From Deltaproteobacteria bacterium (GTDB lineage: Bacteria; Bdellovibrionota; FAC87; UBA2466), in the NCBI GenBank assembly GCA_016196825.1, contig JACPWY010000024.1:30135-94134 (forward strand): a stretch of DNA of 64,000 nucleotides, given 5' to 3'. Positions 34,552-43,165 of the stretch are shown here, one piece after another. The notes below the pieces were generated by a model. It searched no databases and was not told the DNA's origin. It worked only from the letters and a program-made list of their open reading frames with translations. Each line of letters starts with the position of its first letter. Within the stretch, counting starts at the first letter, position 1. The position numbers were made by a program, and so were the translations under genes.

Positions 34552-36339
34552 CTAGGACTGGCGTTTCAGGTGGCGCAGCAGGGAGAGATCCTTCTGGCTT
34601 CGGGCAAACTCGACTGCAGCCTCAAGGTCCTGCTCACTCAGTGCACCTTTGGGCACTCGGAGCAGAGTCTCTTTTGCCTCGCCGAGCCGTCCGGTGTCCC
34701 GCTGGAGGGTGAATCGGTAGAAATGCATCCACTCGGGGGGAGAGCTGATCTCAGCGAGCGCACTGAGCGCCCCTTCCACATCGCCAGCTGAGCTATAGCA
34801 CTGGCTCAAGTGAAATCTCGCTGCCATATTGTGCGGCTCACTCAAGAGCGATCGCTCGCCGAATTTAACCGCAAGAGGCACAAGCCCATGATCTAGACAA
34901 AAGCTTGACCGATAGTAGTCAACCTTACTCTCCCAGCCGATGCATCTCTTAAGCGCCTCGTAATACGGCTCGGCCCCCGCCTCGTCTCCAAGAAGCAAGA
35001 AAGAATCGGCGATGGAATAAAGAGTCTTGGGATCATCTTGCGTGAGTGCTTCAACAACTGCGCGGTGTCGCCGGCTATCCTTGAGTCGAGCCGCGGTGAA
35101 AAGACGATTCAGCATCGCCTGTGAAAGCTTGGGAGATAGACCGAGTGCCGTCTCAAAACACTCCTGAGCGAGACTCCAGTTCCCCTGCGCGTAGGCGATG
35201 TTGCCCTCTGCGAGCCAGAGGTATTCGCGATTGAGGCCATCGCGCGAGTGCTCCCACACCCGCGCCCAAATGTCCCTTCGATCATAGATCTTGTTGTTCA
35301 CACCCAAAAGCTTGATGAGGAGCGCCTGAAAGATGCCCGAAAACTGATCATAGCCGGCCCACAAACTCAGCAGAGAATCAACGAGGCTCTCCTTGAAGAG
35401 AAAGCCCTCACGCGCCATCTCATTCAGAGTTTCCAGTTGCGGAAAATAGGGGCTATCGATCTCAAGCCACTCGGCCTGGTCGGGTGCGATCAGACATACG
35501 TGGTAAAGGGTCTTGAGAGCGTCGTCGAAACCACTCTCTTCTGGTGATTGAAAACGAACGAGCTCCGCGCACCAATACAGGGTGGTTCGAATCTCGTCAT
35601 CCATCGTTTCGCCATTTTCGACCAGGCGACGCATCATAGACTGCGCCGTTACCGTGCGATCCATCTTTACAGTGTTTAAGATGACAAAGGGTAAGCCGCC
35701 ATCGCGCTGCATCTGATCGGTGAGCTTCCCGATAACCTCTTGTGCCTGCGCCTTCACAAATGGCTTATTGAACATCTCCTGGTAAAGACCACGCGCCTGA
35801 ATCGTCAGTTCGCCCCAATCGCTGCTCGCAATATCGAGGAGCCGCCAATACAGATCCGCAACATGGGTCGAGGCCTCGGTCACAAGACTCATCGAGACCT
35901 GCTCCATGACCGAGAGCATCTCTGGGGTGTCCTTCCAAAACGGCTGGTGCGAATAGATGAAAAGGCTGCCAAGCGCGTTTTTCCGATCAGCGAGATTTTT
36001 TCCAAAAAGAAGGCTTCTCAACTCGACAAGGGCCCTTAAGCGCTCCAGCCAAGCATTCTGCTCATGGCTCAACCGCCCTCCGATGACGAGCTCCTGGATT
36101 CGAGAATCGAGAATCCGGTGCGAAGCCGCATCGTTTTTTCCATAAAGCGACATGAGGTGCCCGAAACCGCCGAGGAATCGGTAAATCGATCGCGCGCTGC
36201 GAATTTGAAGCGCGATTTCGACAGTGCCCCAGGAGATAGCCACAACCACCGCAAGGTATTGCCCCAGCCAAAGGCCCAGGCCGGCCACACAGGCCGCGCC
36301 TACTAACCAACCTACAGAAATCCACCGACGTACCGCCAC
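34552..36339 (-). CDS. Membrane-anchored TPR protein
   Basis: I use a GTG at 36339-36337 because AGGAG lies 8 nt upstream. The longer ATG frame to 36444 adds 35 uncharacteristic residues. Two close hydrophobic segments at the N-terminus (ISVGWLVGAACVAGLGLWLG and YLAVVVAISWGTVEIAL) form a membrane hairpin, as in rhomboid-linked or PilW-like TPR proteins. A long helical region with TPR-like units follows (EYLWLAEGNIAYAQGNWSLAQECFETAL, AARFHLSQCYSSAGDVEGALSAL). The role is unknown. A leftward transcript starts in the 157-nt gap before 36497. Confidence 0.75.
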   Translation of the reverse strand: MAVRRWISVGWLVGAACVAGLGLWLGQYLAVVVAISWGTVEIALQIRSARSIYRFLGGFGHLMSLYGKNDAASHRILDSRIQELVIGGRLSHEQNAWLERLRALVELRSLLFGKNLADRKNALGSLFIYSHQPFWKDTPEMLSVMEQVSMSLVTEASTHVADLYWRLLDIASSDWGELTIQARGLYQEMFNKPFVKAQAQEVIGKLTDQMQRDGGLPFVILNTVKMDRTVTAQSMMRRLVENGETMDDEIRTTLYWCAELVRFQSPEESGFDDALKTLYHVCLIAPDQAEWLEIDSPYFPQLETLNEMAREGFLFKESLVDSLLSLWAGYDQFSGIFQALLIKLLGVNNKIYDRRDIWARVWEHSRDGLNREYLWLAEGNIAYAQGNWSLAQECFETALGLSPKLSQAMLNRLFTAARLKDSRRHRAVVEALTQDDPKTLYSIADSFLLLGDEAGAEPYYEALKRCIGWESKVDYYRSSFCLDHGLVPLAVKFGERSLLSEPHNMAARFHLSQCYSSAGDVEGALSALAEISSPPEWMHFYRFTLQRDTGRLGEAKETLLRVPKGALSEQDLEAAVEFARSQKDLSLLRHLKRQS

Positions 36340-36496
36340 GTTCAAAACTCCTGGTGTTGACCGGGTGTCTTCACCAATCGGTCTCACTGAGGCCTTCAAA
36401 TTGCAGCCCTTGTGCCAGGCTGAAGCGTGCCTAGTGAGTGCCAATGATGGAAAACCGCGCCGCGATTGGGCACCCTAGTCGCCTACGCGTCAGCCA

Positions 36497-36952
36497 GTGA
36501 AATGGCTCTCCGGAAAAGGACCAGTAACGACGGTCGTGCGAGTAAAGGATATGGAGGTTATTGATGGGAAAGTGGCCTTTAAAGTTTCTGGTATTCTTCC
36601 CGGAAATCCGGATTTTTATCCCAGATGGGATAACGATGGAAATGGATATGATTACTCCACGTTTTTCAAGAAATGGGTAACAACCATGCAGTTGCCGATT
36701 GAAACTGGCCACCGATGGTATAACGGCGTAAGTCACTATATTCGTTGGGGACGAAAATTCGCTTCCGTTCAATACGGGAAACATACTTTTGAAGACTGCT
36801 GGGAGCGAATTCAAGAAATTCCCAGCGGCGATATCACCGACATCTACTGTCCGGGAGTAGGTATGGTTCGATCATCAAATGCGGAAACTGCCAAATATGG
36901 AACTATTTGGGAACTTATTTTGGAGGATTTTCACGAGCCGATTGAGGGATAG
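36497..36952 (+). CDS. Unknown protein, probably a 5'-truncated gene
   Basis: 151 aa beginning at a GTG (KWLSGKGPVTTVVRVKDMEVIDGKVAFKV). No ribosome site and no ATG precede it, and an in-frame TAG lies upstream. The body is beta-rich with WDNDGNGYDYS, which could be a Ca-binding loop, and ends EDFHEPIEG. The DNA is noticeably more A+T rich than its neighbours. It may be the C-terminal remnant of a larger lipoprotein or a recently acquired gene. I do not recognise a family. Confidence 0.45.
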   Translation: MKWLSGKGPVTTVVRVKDMEVIDGKVAFKVSGILPGNPDFYPRWDNDGNGYDYSTFFKKWVTTMQLPIETGHRWYNGVSHYIRWGRKFASVQYGKHTFEDCWERIQEIPSGDITDIYCPGVGMVRSSNAETAKYGTIWELILEDFHEPIEG

Positions 36953-37033
36953 TTTCTACATGAAACACGTGACCTCAAAGGAGAATCTTTTTCCGGCCTA
37001 CGTGCGGAGGTAGTCGCCATTGCCCCGGAAACT

Positions 37034-37567
37034 TTAGAGGCTTTGGACAATCGCGGCGACGCGCGCTTCAAACTCGGCCCAAAGTTCACCTTCGATCTCA
37101 AGCCAGCGCGTTGCTTCGGCTGCCGCGAAATGAATGGCGTGGCGCTTCTCTTGAGCGATGATCGTGGAGAGGACCTTCTTCACATCCTCTCGAGTGGTGA
37201 GAGAGAAATAGTCTGGATACAGACTGAGTGCCCTCTGCTCGATAGCCCAGCTCACCGCTTCATACGAGGGGGACACTTCAGTCGAGACACGCTTATCTAA
37301 CTGCCTAAAATACTCCCAGCCCATGGGAGCAAAGAGCGACTCGCTCCACGGGACACCTGAGGGTTTGTCGACGAGCCGCCGCAGCATCAGCGCGTGGAGT
37401 GATTCCTCCTGAATATGAACCAAGACATCGACAGAGACCTTCTCCACCGGCACACCCTTCAAAATCTTCCGGCAGCCGACGTATTCGAGGAGGGAGAGCA
37501 ACTCCAGAAATTCGTTTTCAAGGCGTGGGTTCTCAGAGATTTTAGCCAGAGTGTGGAGAAAACTCAT
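37034..37567 (-). CDS. Ferritin-like di-iron protein in the biotin operon
   Basis: 177 aa, all helical. It carries the ligand pattern of ferritin-like di-iron proteins: Glu28, E55-x2-H58 (EESLH), Glu110 and E140-x2-H143 (EKRH), i.e. E, ExxH, E, ExxH on four helices. Its ATG overlaps the bioA stop by 4 bp (ATGA), so it is translationally coupled as last gene of bioF-bioD-bioA. It is not a known biotin enzyme. By context it could oxidise or cleave an acyl chain to make the pimeloyl precursor, or serve an iron or oxygen protective role. Function is inferred only. Confidence 0.8.
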   Translation of the reverse strand: MSFLHTLAKISENPRLENEFLELLSLLEYVGCRKILKGVPVEKVSVDVLVHIQEESLHALMLRRLVDKPSGVPWSESLFAPMGWEYFRQLDKRVSTEVSPSYEAVSWAIEQRALSLYPDYFSLTTREDVKKVLSTIIAQEKRHAIHFAAAEATRWLEIEGELWAEFEARVAAIVQSL

Positions 37568-38868
37568 TTTAGCTCCTCTGAGATGAGGTCGAGCGATTCA
37601 TTCAATTCCTCTGCCGTAACACAATATGGCGGAACGAGATACAACACGCTGTGTAACGGCCGAACCCAGAGTCCCCGCTCCCAGAGTCGCCCCACGACTG
37701 CCCACAGCGCCTCGCTGGCCAAAGGTTGCCTTGTCAGCGCATCAACGCAATCCACAGCCCAGATCATGCCCAGGCTCCGAGCGTCCCCAACTCTGGCCAG
37801 CGCTCGAAACCGCGGAAGGCTGTTCCTCAAGATTTCGATGAGGGGAATGTTTCGCTTGAGCACTTGATCTTCTTCAAAGATCTTAAGGCTCTCTAAAGCG
37901 ACAGCACACCCCAGCGCATTCGCAGTGAACGTGTGACCATGATAAAAGGTGCGCCCCGGCCCACAAAACTCACCATAGACTTGGTCAGTCACCAGTGTCG
38001 CGCCCATCGGCAGCACGCCCGCCGTCAGGCCTTTCGAGAGACAGACAATGTCAGCCATCTCCGTCATCCCTTCGATGGCAAAGAGGGAACCGGTCCGGCC
38101 AAATCCCGTGAAGACTTCATCCACAATCACCAGAGCGCCCGCATCGCGCGCAAGTCTCATTGCCGATGACAAATACTCCCGCGGATAGATGACCATGCCA
38201 GCAGCCCCCATCACGAGCGGCTCAATCACAAGCGCGGCCAGGTTTTCATCGAGCTGCTTTTTCAACGATTCAAGGCAAGCGATGTCACACTCAGGATAGC
38301 TTTTCCCCACCGGACAGCGATAACAATCAGGCGCAGCGGCCGTTCGCGTTTTGAGCATGCTCAGACTAGCCCGGTACTTCTCGATGCCGCCTAGGCTTGC
38401 CGCCCCCAACGTGTCACCATGGTAAGCGCCGCCCAGAGACACAAACTCAGTGCGGTCCTCTCCCCGCCGCTGCCAATACTGCCAAGCCATCTTGATCGCA
38501 GCCTCAACGGCCGTCGATCCGTCATCGGAATAAAAGACCCGCGACATCCCCGGCACAAGCTTGACCAACTTTTCACTCAATTCCAAAGCGGTGGGGTGCG
38601 CGTGCGGTGCAAAAAGCATCTGATCGAGAATCCCCGCCTGATCACTCAAGGCTTTCACAAGACGGGGGTGGCAATGGCCGTGAATGTTGCACCACCAGGA
38701 GCTTGTGCCATCGAGGAGACGCTGTCCCTCTTCGTCAAAAAGATAGGCCCCCTCAGCACGAGTGATGAGACGCTTCGGCCCCAAATGGGGCGACGGGGTG
38801 AACGGGTGCCAGACCGTTCGAGAATCGGCTGCTAGCCAGTCCGAGTTATCCGGGGAGTGGTGCGACAT
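37564..38868 (-). CDS. bioA: Adenosylmethionine--8-amino-7-oxononanoate aminotransferase
   Basis: PLP aminotransferase converting KAPA to DAPA with SAM as donor. The start at 38868 (MSHHSPDNSDWLAADSRTVWHPFT) is typical; the longer frame overlaps bioD more. YLFDEEGQRLLDGTSSWWCNIHGH, FYSDDGSTAVEAAIKMA, VIVDEVFTGFGRTG and the PLP lysine in CLSKGLTAG are all present. It overlaps bioD by 23 bp upstream and the ferritin-like gene by 4 bp downstream. Confidence 0.95.
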   Translation of the reverse strand: MSHHSPDNSDWLAADSRTVWHPFTPSPHLGPKRLITRAEGAYLFDEEGQRLLDGTSSWWCNIHGHCHPRLVKALSDQAGILDQMLFAPHAHPTALELSEKLVKLVPGMSRVFYSDDGSTAVEAAIKMAWQYWQRRGEDRTEFVSLGGAYHGDTLGAASLGGIEKYRASLSMLKTRTAAAPDCYRCPVGKSYPECDIACLESLKKQLDENLAALVIEPLVMGAAGMVIYPREYLSSAMRLARDAGALVIVDEVFTGFGRTGSLFAIEGMTEMADIVCLSKGLTAGVLPMGATLVTDQVYGEFCGPGRTFYHGHTFTANALGCAVALESLKIFEEDQVLKRNIPLIEILRNSLPRFRALARVGDARSLGMIWAVDCVDALTRQPLASEALWAVVGRLWERGLWVRPLHSVLYLVPPYCVTAEELNESLDLISEELK

Positions 38869-39505
38869 TGAACAACTGCCGAAGACGCGTATTACTCGCC
38901 ACCTGCGCCACAAGCGACTTGGGATCATCGGTAGGCGTGAAGGTCGCAAGGACCTCAACCTGACCAAACTTCGAGATCACAGGCCCATTGCCCAGGGTCA
39001 TTCGACACCGCGTGAGGATAACACCCTTGATCGGAATGCCGCCTTTGCGGCACGCATCGAGTGTCAGAAGCGTGTGGTTGATTGCCCCCACGCGATCCTG
39101 CCCTACGATGATCACGGGAAGGCCAATCTTCTTGATAAAATCGATCTGAAGAACCGAGTCATTGAACGGCACCAAGATACCACCAGCACCTTCGACGATC
39201 TGAAACTGCTTCGAGCTCTGAAAGTCAGCGACGAGCTTGTCGAGTTCAATCGTTTTGCCCCACTTCTCAGCCGCCATGTGCGGCGATACCGGATCGGGAA
39301 AGCGGTAAGAGGGCTCTTTGAAACAGGCATCTGGAAGTTGGGTCATCGCCTTCACTTCGCGCGTGTCATCTCCCACGATGGTCCCCGTCTGAACTGGCTT
39401 CCAATACACGACCTCCTTGGACCCATAAATGGCTTTGAGAAGTCCAGCACACACCGTGGTCTTGCCGACACCGGTGTCCGTTCCTGTTACAAAAACTCCT
39501 TCCAT
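38846..39505 (-). CDS. bioD: Dethiobiotin synthetase
   Basis: ATP-dependent ureido-ring formation from DAPA and CO2. The P-loop TDTGVGKTT is at residues 9-17, with YWKPVQTG and VEGAGGILVP matching the family. The 219-aa length is normal. It overlaps bioF by 19 bp and bioA by 23 bp, so all four operon genes are coupled. bioB and bioC are not in this window. Confidence 0.95.
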   Translation of the reverse strand: MEGVFVTGTDTGVGKTTVCAGLLKAIYGSKEVVYWKPVQTGTIVGDDTREVKAMTQLPDACFKEPSYRFPDPVSPHMAAEKWGKTIELDKLVADFQSSKQFQIVEGAGGILVPFNDSVLQIDFIKKIGLPVIIVGQDRVGAINHTLLTLDACRKGGIPIKGVILTRCRMTLGNGPVISKFGQVEVLATFTPTDDPKSLVAQVASNTRLRQLFNVAPLPG

Positions 39506-40596
39506 AATTCCACCAAATACTTTGCCATTCCTAGAGCGTTGTCTTCGCTCACCGACAGACTGAGCGAGATTCGAATCCGCTCTTCCCCAACCTTTACAGT
39601 GGGATACCGAATGGCCCGGGTTTCAAACCCAGACTGTCGCATATTTTCCGATAATCGCAAAGCCCTATCAGCCGCCCCTAAACGCACTGGAATGATTGGA
39701 CTTCTCTGCCCCCACTCGTCGGTGTTTTGAAGAGTTGGATCGACCTCGGAGAGCACCGCCCTCACCTGTGAGGACATCGCCCAAAGCGCCTCCCTCCGCC
39801 AACTCTCCTTGGCCACAATCTTTAAGCTCTCCATCACCATAGCCGGCACGACGGGAGGCGGTGCTGTGGAGAAGATGAAGGGACGAGCCGAGTTAATCAG
39901 CAGTTCGCGGATTTGAGCCGAACACAGGATACAGGCCCCCCCAACACCAAAGGCCTTACCGAAGGTCACGGTCATGGCGGTCGTCGACCAATCCCGTTTA
40001 ACCCCTCTCCCGTCTTCGAAGAAGACTCCGGCCGAGTGCGCCTGATCAAGAAGAACAAAGGCAGCCTGAGCAGAAAGCGCCCTCTGGTCCACAAAATCTC
40101 CGTTCTGACTAAAGAGAGCTTCCGTAATAATGAGGTCGGTCGGCGTGGTGATAAGATCGCTGACGCCGTTGTGCGGAAAGATTGTCTTCTCGACTTTCGC
40201 TAGCCGGACACCGTCGATGAGCGAGGCATGGTTCAATTCGTCACACAAGACTCGATCAAAGAGCGGCGAAAGTGTGGTGACCAAAGCGATGTTGGCGAGG
40301 TATCCACTGGAAAAGAAGAGCGCAGCCGGAGCCCCAAAGAATTCAGCAATCGCAGTTTCGGCTTCATCAAACATTCTCGAGTGGCCGCCCAAAAGGCGCG
40401 ACCCCTGGCTGCCGGAGCCCAGGATCTCCAGCGCCCGCGCGCCGGCCTCGGCGAGGAGTCGGGAGGAGCTAATGCCCAGATAATCGTTGTGGCTGAAATC
40501 AAGGCCTGTCGATACGCGGGGCTCACGATAGAGATTGGCCTGGCGAATGGCCGTGAGCCGTGCCCGCACCCGCTCTGCAATCAAAGAATTCTCCAT
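39487..40596 (-). CDS. bioF: 8-amino-7-oxononanoate synthase
   Basis: PLP enzyme condensing pimeloyl-ACP (or CoA) with alanine to give KAPA. It shows NDYLGIS, GSQGSRLLGGH, AALFFSSGYLANIAL, DQAHSAGVFF and the PLP lysine in TFGKAFGVGG. The 369-aa length is near normal. It is the first gene of the leftward biotin operon, with GAGGGGG next to the ATG. I saw no BirA-type operator palindrome in the 115-nt gap to the divergent reductase. Confidence 0.95.
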   Translation of the reverse strand: MENSLIAERVRARLTAIRQANLYREPRVSTGLDFSHNDYLGISSSRLLAEAGARALEILGSGSQGSRLLGGHSRMFDEAETAIAEFFGAPAALFFSSGYLANIALVTTLSPLFDRVLCDELNHASLIDGVRLAKVEKTIFPHNGVSDLITTPTDLIITEALFSQNGDFVDQRALSAQAAFVLLDQAHSAGVFFEDGRGVKRDWSTTAMTVTFGKAFGVGGACILCSAQIRELLINSARPFIFSTAPPPVVPAMVMESLKIVAKESWRREALWAMSSQVRAVLSEVDPTLQNTDEWGQRSPIIPVRLGAADRALRLSENMRQSGFETRAIRYPTVKVGEERIRISLSLSVSEDNALGMAKYLVELWKEFL

Positions 40597-40711
40597 GCCC
40601 CCTCATTAGAGGCATAGCTCCTCCTTGGCAACGGGGGTCCGCCAGTGGGCGGCAGCAGGCGGCTTGCCCCGCTCTTTCGTCAGCGCACGGCGGTCGTGGT
40701 AAACGGGAGGG

Positions 40712-41380
40712 GTGTGGCAAGACGAGCACATCCTCATCACCGGATCAGCAGTGCGAGTGGGCCTTGCAATGAGTGCTTTCTTTGAGGCTCTCGGAGCGCG
40801 CGTTTCTCGGCACCACCACGCCCAGCCGGGGGCGCCCAATTCCTTCCAAGCGGATCTCGGACAGGCAGAAGAGTGCCACTCGCTCGTCGCAGAGGTCGTG
40901 CGCGAACGAGGCCCACTCAGCATGCTCATCCACAACGCGTCGATCTTTTCTGCAACTCCCATTGAATCGTGCCGCCCCAAAGATTGGGATCGTTTTCTCA
41001 AAATCAATCTGGCCAGTACCCGCGCGCTCACCGACGCATTCCTGGTACAACTGACCGGTCCGGGCGCGCTTCTCTTTGTGATCGACTCCTTCGTCGAACA
41101 CGGCCTCCCCCACCACGCCCCCTATGCGACCGCGAAAACGGCGCAACTGGGATTGATGGAAGCCTTAGTGAAAGAGCACGGCCCGCGACTGCGCGTGAAT
41201 GCAGTCAGCCCCGGCCTCATTCTCTTTCCACCTGACTACTCAGCAGTGAAAAAGCAACGCCTCATTAACAAGGTGCCCCTAGGAATGGGAGCGCCCCAAG
41301 ATATCTGCGAGGCCGCGAAATTCCTCCTGGCCAACCGGTACTGTAACGGCATCTGCCTCCCCGTGAACGGCGGCCTCTAG
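40712..41380 (+). CDS. Short-chain dehydrogenase, pteridine reductase (FolM)-like
   Basis: 222 aa. The cofactor loop is TGSAVRVG, the TGxxxRxG form characteristic of pteridine and dihydrofolate reductases instead of the usual TGxxxGxG. The catalytic YATAK and the HNAS motif are present, with MGAPQDICEAAKFLL near the C-terminus as in FolM. It probably reduces dihydromonapterin, dihydrobiopterin or dihydrofolate with NADPH. The only in-frame start after a stop is GTG 40712, with GGGAGG just 1 nt upstream, which is unusually close. It is divergent from the biotin operon. Confidence 0.82.
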   Translation: MWQDEHILITGSAVRVGLAMSAFFEALGARVSRHHHAQPGAPNSFQADLGQAEECHSLVAEVVRERGPLSMLIHNASIFSATPIESCRPKDWDRFLKINLASTRALTDAFLVQLTGPGALLFVIDSFVEHGLPHHAPYATAKTAQLGLMEALVKEHGPRLRVNAVSPGLILFPPDYSAVKKQRLINKVPLGMGAPQDICEAAKFLLANRYCNGICLPVNGGL

Positions 41381-41510
41381 TTCTCAAAAGGTTCGTTGAC
41401 CGTGCCTGGTTGCGACGATACCAATCGTAGGCTTGTCAGTGAAGAACTTCTTTGGCGAGAGTGGGATGTTACCATTTCTGTCAAATAGTCGTATAACGTT
41501 TCTTATGTAT

Positions 41511-41524
41511 ATCTCGCGCGAGAT
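41511..41524. promoter_or_regulatory. 14-nt perfect palindrome downstream of two genes
   Basis: ATCTCGCGCGAGAT is a perfect palindrome in the 156-nt convergent gap between the reductase (ends 41380) and the leftward gene ending at 41537. It may be a protein-binding site or a short terminator stem. There is no U-tract. Confidence 0.3.
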
Positions 41525-41536
41525 TTGAGAGATGCC

Positions 41537-41815
41537 CTAACTTTTCTTTTTCTTGGTGAGCGTGTCGAGCTCTTCCATGAGGACGTGAAGCTTTTGGTGC
41601 AAAGCCGTGAGGCGATCGAGGTTTTGGGTGATCTCCTTCGTCGGCGGCACTACCTGCGCCGATGGGTTCATCTGAGGCTTGATCGGATCTTTATTGAGGT
41701 TGATCGACAGAGCCTTCGTGTCCATGACCGGCTGGCTCATGTTTTTTTGGGCTAAGAGCTTCTGGATATCTACGTAAACGAAACCGAATCCTTGGGATTT
41801 GTCGCGGTACGACAT
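41537..41815 (-). CDS. Small cytoplasmic protein of unknown function
   Basis: 92 aa from ATG 41815, which has GGAGG 7 nt upstream. The longer frame adds 27 unlikely residues. It starts MSYRDKSQGFGFVYVDI and ends with a charged helix (KEITQNLDRLTALHQKLHVLMEELDTLTKKKKS), probably a coiled coil. There is no signal peptide. Residues 45-60 are Pro/Gln-rich. No family was recognised. It is a single gene with a promoter region containing the 14-nt palindrome at 41909. Confidence 0.6.
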   Translation of the reverse strand: MSYRDKSQGFGFVYVDIQKLLAQKNMSQPVMDTKALSINLNKDPIKPQMNPSAQVVPPTKEITQNLDRLTALHQKLHVLMEELDTLTKKKKS

Positions 41816-41908
41816 CTTCTTTCCTCCAACAACTGCCAACTTTCCCGGGGCGACCGCCCCCGATGGATTGATAGGAGCAACACACGTGCCATTCAAACGG
41901 CCGGATCA

Positions 41909-41922
41909 CTGATAATTATCAG
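41909..41922. promoter_or_regulatory. 14-nt palindrome in a divergent promoter region
   Basis: CTGATAATTATCAG is a perfect palindrome in the A+T-rich 252-nt gap between the leftward gene starting at 41815 and the rightward gene starting at 42068. It is placed as an operator would be. The binding protein is unknown. Confidence 0.4.
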
Positions 41923-42067
41923 AATTATTTCAATTACTTAGAGCCCATCGTCCTAAGACAAATGGTATTCAGGTGCCCCTTTTTGCGCGTGGACACAATG
42001 TGCGGTGTCGTAAATTGTTAACTTTCCAAAAAAATTGGACCGACGAGTGTAGTGGGTAGGTGTGTGA

Positions 42068-43165
42068 TTGCCGTCCTCTAGAACAGACTTGATGCTGCTC
42101 TCAGTCGGAATTCTGGGCATCGTCGTGTGTTCGTACCTCCTCTTTTTCTACACACCGAAATCCATCATTGAAGGCACCACAGTGATTGGAAAGATCATGC
42201 CCAAGGGAACCATCCGTCGTCGAGTAGCGCGCAGCCTCCACTGGGAAAACCTCACCGAGCCGGCGACGCTGTACTTAAGAGACATCGTCTACGCCACGAA
42301 GGATTCATCGGCGACGATTGAACTAGAGGCAGGGAAAAAGTTTGATCTTATGAGCGACTCCATGATTCAGCTCGACGATGTGTCGAGTGACTCCATCAAC
42401 ATCACGCTTATCGAAGGTCAGGTAAAAGGACCCGACGCGGCCTCCGTCAGCGTAAAAAAAGAGGTTAAGTTCCGCATGCCGGCCTATCCCACCCGAGGCG
42501 TCTCCTCGCTGGCTACGGCTCCGCCTATTGATATCTTTGAACTCAGAGCCTCCGAGTACCTCGCGCGCGTGAGTGACACCCTTAAGATGAAGTCCCGCAG
42601 ACTCGCCATGCGTGAACTCGCATCGATGAAAAAGACCGAGCCTCTCGATAGGCTAACCTTTTTTGTCATCGAACTGCTCAAGCCGGAAAACATCCGCTAC
42701 AACCTCCGCGCCAACCATTGGCTCGAATTCATCTGGACACCGATTCCACTCGAGAACATCAAGTCTACGGTCGAGCTCTCTCGCAACAACGATTTCCGCT
42801 CTAAATTGTCAGCTCTGTCAAAGGGCAGCACCTTGAAACTTCAGATCGAGGAGGAGGGCACCTATTACTGGCGCGTGAAATCGGAACGGGGCAAGGAGGT
42901 GGCGTATTCGCCTGTGGGTGAGTTCCACATGTCTTTGAGAAGTGGCATGACCCAGGAACTTGCAGTCCGCATCCCCACCGCTAAGCCCAAAGGCTTCACG
43001 ATTGAGATTGCTACCGACAAGACCATGAAGCGAATGGTGAAGGTGCAGGTGGTGGACAAACCCCGGTGTCCCAAACATGGCTTAGCGAAAGGTTCCTATT
43101 TCTGCCGAGTGAAGAATCTCGAAACCGACGAGGTGGTGAGTGAATCCAGTTTTGATATTCGCTAG
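42068..43165 (+). CDS. Membrane-anchored FecR-like protein
   Basis: 365 aa. One N-terminal transmembrane helix (LMLLSVGILGIVVCSYLLFFY) is followed by a FecR/LysM-like beta region (LYLRDIVYATKDSSATIELEAGKKFDLMSDSMIQL) that resembles the FecR repeat domain. Further strands include FIWTPIPLENIKSTVELS and EEEGTYYWRVKSERGKEV. A C-terminal Cys pair is at CPKHGLAKGSYFC. The start is TTG 42068, or ATG 42092, with neither clearly favoured. No sigma factor is nearby, so this is not a typical FecIR system. It overlaps the next gene by 26 bp. Confidence 0.65.
   Translation: MPSSRTDLMLLSVGILGIVVCSYLLFFYTPKSIIEGTTVIGKIMPKGTIRRRVARSLHWENLTEPATLYLRDIVYATKDSSATIELEAGKKFDLMSDSMIQLDDVSSDSINITLIEGQVKGPDAASVSVKKEVKFRMPAYPTRGVSSLATAPPIDIFELRASEYLARVSDTLKMKSRRLAMRELASMKKTEPLDRLTFFVIELLKPENIRYNLRANHWLEFIWTPIPLENIKSTVELSRNNDFRSKLSALSKGSTLKLQIEEEGTYYWRVKSERGKEVAYSPVGEFHMSLRSGMTQELAVRIPTAKPKGFTIEIATDKTMKRMVKVQVVDKPRCPKHGLAKGSYFCRVKNLETDEVVSESSFDIR

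Noticed and set aside
33774..34712. 312-codon + strand frame opposite the FAD oxidoreductase
   Set aside because: It is antisense to a well-supported oxidoreductase and crosses its start and promoter region. No protein features.
38762..39730. 322-codon + strand frame across bioD and bioF
   Set aside because: It is antisense to two clear biotin genes with conserved motifs. Its translation matches nothing.
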